From Dissophora ornata (lineage: Eukaryota > Mortierellomycota > Mortierellomycetes > Mortierellales > Mortierellaceae): 14,925 nucleotides of DNA. Where the stretch lies: NCBI GenBank assembly GCA_025201705.1, contig MU617059.1:9181-24105 (forward strand). Direction: 5' to 3'. A model generated the notes under the pieces. That model was not told where the DNA came from. It did not search any database and was given only the letters and a program-made list of their open reading frames with translations. This document shows, piece after piece, positions 1 through 9,600 of this stretch (the stretch's first letter is position 1; each line of letters starts with the position of its first letter). The position numbers and the translations under genes are program-made.

Positions 1-172
1 TTTTTTTTTTTTTATTTTTTAATCCATATGCTGAAGTAGAACTCCCGCTTTTTTTTTGTACCAACACTTTTTCTCTTAATTTTATTTTTTCCACGCTGCG
101 CTCTCTCCTCCTCCCCCTCTCTACACTTGTTAATCAAAGGCCCAGGGAATAATCACAAGAGTGAGAGAGAGA
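1..172 (+). promoter_or_regulatory. Promoter/5' leader of the PIP5K gene
   Basis: The stretch upstream of the first plausible ATG (173) has a poly-T run at 1-13, further T-rich tracts (about 49-57 and 68-90), and a strongly pyrimidine-rich block of CTC/CCT runs at about 104-126 just before the start. I see no clear TATA box. The ATG at 173 has A at -3, a favourable context. CT-rich leaders are common in fungal genes; assigning promoter function here is inference. The upstream limit is outside the window. Confidence 0.5.
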
Positions 173-3100
173 ATGTGGATGTTTTTCTGGTTCCTGTTCG
201 GTCTCCTCACCGGCCTGGCTTTTGCTCTTCCTACTTCTCCTGGCTCATCTCAAACCGCCCTTCTTCCCAAAGAGTAAGTCTTTTCAGCTCTTGTACCTGT
301 ACACACGTCAATCGAACGCTTCGACACCCACCCCTCCACTCACACACACACAATTGTCGTACAACAACCGTTACTACCTCCCTCTCTATTAGAGCCGAGC
401 AGAATGCTGTTCAAGGACAGGGACACGATAGCGAAAACATAGCTCCCGCTCAAAAGAAGGACAAGCTTGTTGCAGGGACAACTCCACCTGAATCACAGAG
501 CCAGAAGAGGAAGTCGTCCGAGGTTGCTGTTGGTGACCAGGGACATGCATCTACCTCCAACGCCACCACCAACACCAGCTCAAGTCGTGGTCTAAGAGTA
601 GTCGAGTCAGACCCTCTATCTGCTGTCAATGTGAATAACAACAGCAACGGCAATAGAGAGACCAAACTTGCAAAGAAGCTAGCAGACGGGCGCAGGAGAC
701 TGAAGAGTCATCGGAGTAGTCTGCGCAATAGGGGCAGTCATGCCGCAGTGACGGATGCAAGAGTAGGGATCGCAAAGTCCGTCAGCATTAGCAATAATAT
801 GCATGATGACAGCAACCACAGCAAAGTAGAGGCAACTCCAGCTATACCGGGAACTACGCCCCAAGAGCTACCGGACCCAATACCCATGGACGCAGAGTCA
901 CGGTGGAGAGACCACCATTTGAAACGTCAGTGGGCCCAGTCATTGCTAATAGAGTCCATGGAGCCAGCGCTATCTCGACATCTTCGGCACGCTATAAAGT
1001 CCGTGCTTCATTCCACGAGTGTTGGGCCAGAGATAATGGACTTGAAGGCGGCCAGCTATGGGATGGGTCACTTGGATTCGCTGATGACACCTATTGTATT
1101 ACCTCCAAGGACAGCATTCCCGGATGGAGAAGGAGGGACAGTAAGGTTGACGCAGCTTGGTAGCAGTGGACTTAGAGGCGCCGGTCTTGCAAGGTCGACG
1201 ACAAGGTCGACGACAATGAATTCAATAAGGACGTCTACATCAGTATCCCAGCCACTAGAATCGTCATTGTCAGTGGTAGTGGAGTCGCCGAGGAGTGAGC
1301 TCTCTAGATCAGCCTCACTGCGTACAGATGCATCACACCCTGTGGCAGAGAACCACAGCAAGGGAGCTTCATCACCTACCACGACACATATCGTTGTACG
1401 AGGGTTCAGTTCGCCGTCAACAACAGCTATTGCAGGATCATCAAACACAGAAAAAGCTCAAGAGATGGAGGTCCTGCCGAATGTGCGCCATCGAGCCAGC
1501 TTCTCTTCACAGCCTAAGCCATTGGATGGGCAAGGAGACATCAATGTTGCTAACGCTCCGCAACCACCGCCAAAGAATATGGAGATCGGTCTCAGCAGAT
1601 TCGGGTCGTCCAGCATCAATACACTGGAGGCACAAACTGTGGAGACCCTCAATAATGAGGAGCAGTTGCATCATCAATCACTACGGTCTCAGTCAAGGAC
1701 GTCGCGTCTTTGGACCCGAGTCCGAAGAGTCGTTCAAGGTGATTTCAAATCGAACGACCATGACTCTCCGTCTAAGAATACAGTATACCTGACATCAGGG
1801 AGTGTTGCTGGGTCGGCAACAGCAGCAGCAGCTAGACCGACGTCGGAGACGCAATTGCTGTCGTCGTCGAGACCAATTTCGACATCCTCGACAGCATCCT
1901 CGAATCCGGCAATGCCGTCATTCAGCAGCAGCGCGTTAAGCCTATTGAGTGAAGATCAGATGTCGCCGCAGAGAGGCCCTACCAAGATCGTGACATCCCA
2001 TCTCAAGACATCTTCGTCTACGGTATTCGAGACTCCTCCAGAGACAGTGGCCAGCTCCAGACACACATCTAGACCGACTTCTCCAACTTCTAGGCCAACG
2101 TCACCAACATCTAGACCCACTTCGCCGACATTTGGCTTCTTTCAGAACAATCTTCCGGGGCTTGCGCGTAGGTCCTTAATCAAGAGTCCAGTGGCCGCTG
2201 CAGAATTGACGGCTATAGAATCCAGCGTCAGTCAGTTCATGTTTTCTGATCAGCACCCACAGCAGCTGCATCACACGGGAGTTAACGGCAGCCTACAGAG
2301 CAACGACCATGACCACAATGACCAAAGAGCAGCGGAGTCACATCCGGACTTCAATGTGACGCCTAATGCGCTGGAGCGATCCACTTTAAAGAATGCTCTG
2401 CATTTGTCACGATCTAATGCAGTTGGGGCAAGTACAGCGGCGGCGATGCCAACAGCAATAGGGAACAACAGCAGCAACGGCAGCAATATCTCGGGCAGAT
2501 CACGTTCGATCTCTGATGCACAGTATCGTCATCATCAATGGAAGTCTGATCGACAGCGTCAGCAGAGCGTCCAGGACCACAATAGCAAGGAGCTCCAGGA
2601 TTACAATCAGTTCCAAACAGTACGCCAACAGAATTTCCAGGAGCTAAGAACGATATCTCCTTCAACTCATGCACAACAACAAAGCGACAAGAACCCTGTA
2701 AAGTCGCGACCTTCGCTGGATCGACAGACGCAGCAGACCCCACCTGCATCACCAATGCCTTCCAGAATCATCCCAAAGCGACTTTCAATATCGCCATTCC
2801 AACCAACTGACTCTGGGCCAGTTTCTCCGTCACAACTTTTGAGCGGCAGTAGCAACAACACTCCGCTCATGTCTTCAAAAGAAGAGCGACGCAAATCCGC
2901 CATCAGCTTCGGAGGTTACTTTTCAAACACTTCAGAAGCCGCTAGGAGGTCTAGGAACCAAATAATGGATCATTCGGTCATGGGATTGGAGTCAAATGCG
3001 AGGGGGGAGGTTATTCATTTGAGGAGGACGAGTTTTTTTGATAGACCTTCGTCGCCGCCGACAACAACTTCGACGTTGGCGTCTTTGACGTCGTTGTTGC

Positions 3101-6100
3101 AGATGGGGTTGCCATTGGGACCGAATTCGCCGCCGATATCACGATCGCCTAGTAATACTACGGTGAAGACGCTTGCCCAGGAGCAGCAGCAGCAACAATA
3201 TAGACTTCAACATTCGCGACATGCGTCTGCGGTGAGCGTGGCCGCTGCAGAATCTGGGGATATGTCTCGACGACTGGCTATTGCTTCTTCCTCTCCCTCT
3301 AACAACGCTATCAAAGGCGCTGAAGCTGCTGCAGGATCTACAGCAGGCGGCGCAAGAGTAGCTGGTAATGCTCGTGAGGCCAAGAAGAAAGTGACCCCGC
3401 TCAAGATCACACCTCCGCTATTCACTGGAGTTTCAAGTGTACCCTCACCCGCTCCTCTCAGCACCTCAATCCCTCGATCTTTCTTGCCTTCTTCATTCCC
3501 TGGAGTGCCGATGCTGGACCGCCACTTCTTCAACGTGGATCAAGTCCACGAATGGAACATTCCTTCCTACGGCCGCGTGAAGTTCACTGACCACGCCCCG
3601 CTCGTCTTCCACGCCATCCGCGAGCGCTTCAACTACACCCTTGCAGACATGGACGAGGCTCTGTCGCAACCGATGACTGTCATGAAAACTCCTGGAAAAT
3701 CTGACGCTGTCTTCTTTGCGTCCCATAACCACGGGAGGTTCTTGCTCAAGACACTTCGGAATGCAGAACCGGAAAATTTGAAGGGCTTTTTGAGTGATTA
3801 TTTGGCGCACATCCAGAAGTATCCGAATACACTGCTGCCAAGATACCTGGGAATGTATACATTTGAGAGGCTCTCGGGGTCCAAGATCTCAGGCAACAGT
3901 ACAGGAAATCGACAGTCAAGCGCCATGGATGGGATCTTGGGTGGCGATGACAAGGAGCATCAGTATGGATTTGGACTCTCAAGGGCGTTTTCATCAAAGA
4001 CTGATGCCACTGCAGCACAACACCTACATCTGAACGGGACGCTCCTTTCAGGAAAGGACGACGGCTTACCGTCAAAGTTGGTGGTGGTCGTGTTGGCAAA
4101 TGTGTTTGATACTCCAGAGGTCGTTCATGAGCGGTATGACTTTAAGGGGTCCAATGTTGGTCGGAGGACCTTGCCGGTGAATCGGGCGACACGCGAAAAA
4201 TCGACGGTGGGGCAAGAGATGTTGCTACGACCACAGGAGCATTATTTCAGTAACTTTTTAGGTCAGCGTTCGACAGAGCCGGAACCAATAGCCGGGGATT
4301 TTATTAGAAGACGGGCCAGTTCTCGCAGAGCCGCAGATGATGATCGGGCATCGATTGCCACTACCGCTACTATGCCAAAATACGACCCGAGAGAGGAGCA
4401 TAGCCATAGTCAAACTGGAGGCAGGACCTCGAGTACAGAAGATGGAAATGTAATCCCCCAAGCAGTTGTGGATAACATTGGTCATTTGACATTGAAGGAG
4501 ATGGATTTCCAGAACCGAGTGTTTACGGGAGAGACTCGGCGGATTCATCTAGGAGAGTCGCGGCGGTCAGAGGTGCTATCACAGCTGGAAGAGGACACAG
4601 CGTTGCTGCGAAAGCATGACTTTATGGATTACAGGTACATGCTACAAACAATTTTTCAAGGGTTTGCGATCGATTGGAGTGGTTTTTACTAACAATATAT
4701 ATTTCTTCTTCGCGTTGTTTCGATAGCATGCTCGTAGGCATTCGTATCGTTCCCAAGGCACCACAGCCTGTCGAGCACTACGCCTCTCCTTCTTCTTCTT
4801 CGCAGTCTAGCAGGCGTGAATCTATTTCCTCGAGAGGCTCCGACGCTGATAACAGCAACCTCGACAGCGATGAAGAACGCTCCTCCATCAACGAAGGTAG
4901 TCCCCCAACCACACCTGATGCCGCCAAAATTGTCTTTGACCTTCCAAAGAGCGACTTAGCAGAAACCATGGATCGATTCTGGAAGATGATGAACCTTTCG
5001 CAAATCCTGAGCGAGGATCAACGTGTGTTTTGGAAAGAGTTGGGAGAGAAGGCGCAGGAGACTTGGAAAGACATTTATTCCTTTGGAGAGGGCATAGTCG
5101 TCAGTGGCAATAATGGCAACAGCAGCAGCAGCAGCAAGGTGGAGGCACTAAAGAGTAACCAAGGTCAAATGCCAGAGGTGGAACTTAGGCCCGTGCAGTC
5201 CAACCCGCAGACTAAAACGACCCGGAGAAAGGAGAAGCGAGGTGTCAGTGTGCGCGGGGACGGAGATGAAGAGGAAAACTACAATCTCGATTCATTTCAG
5301 ACCGTTCGGTACAAGCCCCGCAGCTCTCCTGTTGTTAATACTAGTGCCGCTGAGATGGATGCTGACAGACCTCGTGAATCTCGATGCGAACCGCTTTCTG
5401 AAGTAGGAGTATACGGAAAACAGCGCCAACATCTGTATCAACAAAACACTAAATCGTCCTCCACTCCATTGACAGAATTCTCATATCAGAGTTCTCTCCC
5501 ACTTCCAGAGCAAAGTCATTCAACTCCTTTGTCTCTCCATTCACACCACCACCAGAAGGAGCAGCAGCAGCAACAACCCATTATCTGGTCTCAAGGTGTG
5601 CCAAGCGAAGTTCTTCCCGACGGGTACGAGGCCATCTATTATTTTGGGCTTATCGACATCCTCCAAAAGTACAACCTCACCAAATGGCTCGAACGAAACA
5701 TCAAGGGTGTCGGTGTCAACGTTCGTCTACTTGGCGCCTCCCCTACAACTCCTGCGCCACCACCCCTGACAACTGTTGGTGGCCCAAGTAGTGTTACGAA
5801 CCACCCTGGTCGATCGACAGCGTCGTCTTCTTTTTCAGCTCCATCACTGTATCAACTACTGCCACAGGCTACAGCATCAGAGCCATCCCTGCCCTCCGTG
5901 GCTTTCGAATCACACAACAATATCAGCAACAACGGCAGTAGCAGCAACTTGCCTTTGAATCCCACACTCTCGGTACTATTAGAGGACTCTGGGTCAGGCA
6001 ACAGTTCTAGCGAGAGGCTGTCAATCCCTTCCTCATTGACATCATCATCTGTTGGTCTGGCAGCTACGTCATCGTCGTCTGCACTGTCATCGATGAGGAC

Positions 6101-6581
6101 CAGTCAGGAGGAGAGTACCCTATCTCCGCATCCGCCAGTAGAAGAAGCAAACAATGCAGTCAACAAACCGCGACTGAGCAGCTCTGCACCATTCTCGAAA
6201 TCGATCGCGAGGTTGAGTCAGTACAGCCATTACAGTCACCACTCGAGCCAGCAGAGCTACCAGAGCCATCAAAGCCAGCATAGCCATCTTAGTGGCCGAA
6301 GCAGGGATTCAAGACTTTCGTTTGAGATTCGGGAAGGATCAGAGTCGCACCCCAAGCACCCCCAGCAGCAGGGTCATTCGGCCACTGGAAGCAACTTTTT
6401 GTCCGCTTCGCCTCCATCCTTGTTTTCTTCGCAGCACGCAGATATGAACCCACCACAACAGCAACAACAGAAACCACATCATGTCCATTATCAAATGCCG
6501 CAGCATGCCGAGGTGTCGGTCGAGGAACCTGGCAGATACGCCGAGCGTCTTGTCGAGTTTATCCGAGGTGTCATTGTCTAA
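173..6581 (+). CDS. MSS4: Phosphatidylinositol-4-phosphate 5-kinase, Mss4-like, three exons, about 2065 aa
   Basis: Spliced exons: 173-273, 393-4634, 4727-6581. The product should phosphorylate PI4P to PI(4,5)P2, normally at the plasma membrane. PIPK core motifs are all present: GKSDAVFF glycine-rich loop, FLLKT with the ATP-binding Lys (about residue 1153), ERYDFKGS (Lys about 1285), MDYSMLVGI created by the second splice (Asp about 1446), and YYFGLIDIL (metal Asp about 1758). After these come the activation-loop start KWLERNIKG and a C-terminal VSVEEPGRYAERL segment. The Leu-Glu in the loop (Glu about 1770) fits type I PI4P 5-kinases. Residues 35-1080 are Ser/Thr/Gln/Pro-rich with no recognised domain and a basic patch KKLADGRRRLKSHR. 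Four low-complexity insertions stretch the kinase region to about 980 residues. The start is less certain than the rest: exon 1 encodes a signal-peptide-like segment, odd for a cytosolic kinase. The kinase call is very secure. Confidence 0.93.
274..392 (+). other. Intron 1 of the PIP5K gene
   Basis: The intron begins GTAAGT at 274 and ends at a TATTAG acceptor (391-392) after a CT-rich tract, with a TTACTAC branch-like element about 20 nt upstream. Exon 1 ends after two codon bases (GA) and A393 completes GAA, so frame passes exactly into the long downstream reading frame (next codon at 394). The acceptor-like AG at 401-402 would break frame. Without this join, the long frame has only a TTG-type beginning near 127 and a first in-frame ATG near 799. 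Confidence 0.72.
2071..2133 (+). repeat. Three 21-bp tandem units encoding RPTSPTS in the PIP5K N-terminal region
   Basis: Three consecutive 21-bp units (2071-2091, 2092-2112, 2113-2133) encode RPTSPTS, RPTSPTS and RPTSPTF. The units differ at many third codon positions (aga/agg/aga, ccg/cca/ccc, tct/tca/tcg) yet encode the same peptide. The Ser-Pro and Thr-containing units look like possible proline-directed phosphorylation sites, which is inference. Confidence 0.85.
4635..4726 (+). other. Intron 2 of the PIP5K gene
   Basis: Donor GTACAT at 4635, perfect TACTAAC branch site at 4687-4693, pyrimidine-rich tract, and acceptor GATAG ending 4726. The join makes a Ser codon (AG+C) and restores the PIPK catalytic motif MDYSMLVGI across the two exons. 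It links two reading frames that otherwise look like separate genes, so the protein evidence for this intron is strong. Confidence 0.95.
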
Positions 6582-6595
6582 ACGTTGTAAAATAT

Positions 6596-6618
6596 AATAA
6601 ACACGCGTTTCTTTTATT
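6596..6618. terminator. Facing poly(A) signals of the two convergent genes
   Basis: AATAAA lies on the + strand at 6596-6601, 15 nt after the PIP5K stop. AATAAA lies on the - strand at 6618-6613, about 55 nt after the nucleoporin stop. They face each other across an 11-bp gap that includes ACGCGT (6603-6608). If cleavage occurs at the usual 10-30 nt downstream, the two mRNAs overlap at their tails. Confidence 0.7.
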
Positions 6619-6673
6619 CGTAAGCATATTACATTGGACAGATATGAATGAAGTCAGCGATGAATCCTGCCAG

Positions 6674-9600
6674 TTAGCGGAATGAGGTGAAGGCGGGCTT
6701 GCTGGGATTGATGTTGGACGACGCGTTCGATCCAAAAACATTGTTTGTCTGACCCTGCTGTTGCTGACCAAATCCACTAGCAGCAGCACCACCAAAGCCG
6801 CCCTGCCCACCAAATCCACCAGCATTTCCAAACCCACCACCACCGTTACCGCTAAACGATCCACCACTGTTGCCAGCAGCCGCTCCACCAAAACCCGTGT
6901 TGCCGCTACTACTAAAACCACCACCGCTTCCAAACGCTGAGCCCCCACTATTGTCGCCAAATCCTCCTCCAGTTCCGAACGGGCTTGAAGCGGCTGCACT
7001 CCCAAAAGCACTGCTACCGCCGCCGCTACCACCGAATCCACCGCCCTGACCTGTCTGCTGATCGAGTACGTTCGTGCCACTATTGGCGAGAGCTGCAAAT
7101 GCATTCGAGCCAGTGCTTGCGAATGATCCAAAGTTTGATTGGGTCGTAAACGACTGCGGCTGGGGTTTCGCAAATCCTCCTCCGCCGAGCTGTGATGACT
7201 GTCCAAAGGCTGTTTGACCAAACCCAGTACCCGCACCAAGCTGCGAGGGCTGGCCAAAGGCTGTTCCTCCTCCAAGTACCGACGTTTGTCCGAAGCCAGT
7301 GCCACTGCCGAGGGTAGATGTTTGTCCAAAGCTAGCGCCACTGCTGAAGGTCGATGTTTGTCCAAAGCCACCGCCGAGGGTTGATGTCTGTCCAAAACCT
7401 GTGCCACCACCGAGGGTCGATGTTTGTCCAAAGCCAGTGGTCGGTGCTTGTACAAAGCCACTTCCTAGCTGAGAAGTCTGACCAAATCCAGTTCCTGATG
7501 CAGGTTGCGCCGTCTGGTTAAAACCGACGCCCCCTCCGAGCTGAGTGGCTGATCCGAATCCAGATCCTGCGTTCGTAGCAGCGCCTCCCAATGGCGAAGC
7601 CTGCGCAAATCCGCTTCCCAGCGTCGTCGACGACTGATTAAATGCAGAAGCAGTTGCAGTACTAGCAGGTGTAGTGCCACTTCCAAGCTGAGCTGTCTGC
7701 CCAAAGGCGCTTGATCCTCCTGATCCAAATCCACCACTAGAGCCCCATGCTGGCGCAGGCGTCAATGTTGATGATGCCGCAAAAGGCGAGGAAGTTGAGG
7801 TCGCCGAGGTTGAAGTCGCTGGCAAAGCAGAACCTAGGGTTCCGGCCATACCCCAGCCGCTAGCGCTTGTTGCTGCTGATACGGGGGCGAGGGATTCCCA
7901 GGAAGAAGTCGAGCTGGTGCCCCATGCTCCTGTTGCGGATTTGGACTCGGCCCCGGAAGTCTTGTCGCCTCCGAGCGACAAGTCAAACGATTCCAGACCA
8001 CCTGCATCGCCGCTCTTGTTTAAGGAGGACTTTCCAAAACCGGCTATAGGTGAAAGCTTTGTCTCTCGGCTTCTGATCGCTGGAGAGCCGCTATTATCGT
8101 CAGAATCAATCTTGTCCTCAGAGTCCGTCGTGTCTGAATCTAACGAGTCCCTAGATTCTCTGCGAGCACGTGGTAACTTGACGAATGTTATGTCATCCTT
8201 TCCTGATTTCTTAGTAGATCCAAATGCTGGACCCGATCCAAAGGCTGGTGCTGCAAACGAGGATCCAGAAGTCGAAGTTGTACTTGGTAATGGTCCACTT
8301 CCTGCACTCCCCAGTTCCACCCTGTTGAAGTCAAGATCGGACTCCTCGATCGCTGGTGACTTCTCTATGAGGCTGAATGATCCGCTAGATGAAGCCAGCG
8401 ACCGACCCTTCCCGCCCGACTTGGACAAGGGCGCGCTTGCGCCAGGGACTTGAACTGCAGTCAATGCAGACTCCTTGTCGCTATCGTCCTCACCCTGATA
8501 TTCACCTTCCTGCTCTTCATCGTCTTCCTCTTCCTGTTCCTCTTCTTCTTCCTCCTCCTCCTCGTCTTCCTCATACTCATCATCCTCGCGGTATTGCTCA
8601 TTATCCTCATCGGCCTCTGATTGATCATCGTCTTCTTGCTCAGTTTGCTCTTCTTCCTCCTCACCCTCGCTATCAGCAGTATCTTTTCCACGAACGTCCT
8701 GGGCTGTAGCATTAGACACAGGGGCGAGAGCAGGGGTCGTTGCTACCACGGGAGTTGAGACTGGAGTCAATTTAAGCGTAGGAGCAGAAGCGGCGGGGGG
8801 AAGAGTAGAGGGAAGTGGCGTGCCAAATGAAAATGGTGCTGGTGATCCAAACGTGTTCGTGCCAGTGGTGGTACCGACGAGGGGCTGAGGCTTTGCACTA
8901 TCTACCGCATCTTTGGCTGCCTTGTTCACCGCAAGTTGCGCGAAGAAGTTGAAGCCTTGATTCCCAGTGCCTGTCGCCGCAGATGAGGCTACGACTGCGG
9001 ACGGGGCTGGTTTAGTCGAATTACCGGGCGCTGGGAATCGGATTTCTGGGGCTGACCATGCGCTCTTGATAGTTTGCTCCTTCTTTTCCTCTTCCTTGAC
9101 GGGAGTCTTGAGACCAACCTTGCTCACCGCTTCGACTTCCTCTTGCTGGCGCTCCTCATGCTGATCTTCGTAATCTCCTTCATCTTCTTCTGCTTGGTCG
9201 TCATCGCGCTGCTCAGTATCGCTGCCCCATGACTCGACTTCAGATTCCTCATCAATCTCATAAACGTGGCCATCGTGCTCATATTGTACCCGGCGGCCCT
9301 GAGACTCACGCTTCTCTTCTTCACCTCTTTCATCGTATTCTTCTTCCTGTTCCTCGTCATTGTCCTGATAATCCTCCTCGTATTGACCGTCTTGCTCATC
9401 TTCGTTACCGTCAGGTGCCTCCTGCTCGTTTCCTATCTGGCTGGGAATGGCATTCGCGAACTTAAACACTGGGGCCAGAGAAGCGTTTGCAGTATTGAAT
9501 GCTGGAAGTGTCTCTGTCTTTGGGATCTGAAAGCCAGCAAAGGCTTTTGGCTGCTGTGAACTAGCTGTGGGGGTAGGGGTACCGAAATTGGACGGTGCAA

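Noticed and set aside
4674..4727. Possible separate second gene beginning at an ATG at 4674
   Set aside because: That ATG lies within the intron with TACTAAC branch site; splicing restores the MDYSMLVGI kinase motif, so the two frames are one gene.
6603..6608. ACGCGT (MCB-like) between the convergent genes
   Set aside because: Located in overlapping 3' regions, not upstream of any gene; a 6-bp match is expected by chance.
6571..7461. Minus-strand frame of 296 residues with repeated DKHRPSAVAL-like units
   Set aside because: It is a shifted frame of the FG tandem repeat; the repeats come from the DNA repeat, and the FG frame has the biologically meaningful product.
7917..8453. 178-residue + strand frame with Ser/Asp/Pro-rich product
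   Set aside because: Lies wholly antisense to the last nucleoporin exon, has no independent motif or promoter, and the FG-nucleoporin frame on the other strand is clearly coding.
9266..9559. + strand frame encoding an extremely hydrophobic, membrane-like protein
   Set aside because: It is the antisense of the Glu/Asp-rich block of the nucleoporin; antisense of GAA/GAT-type codons automatically gives Phe/Leu/Ile/Val.
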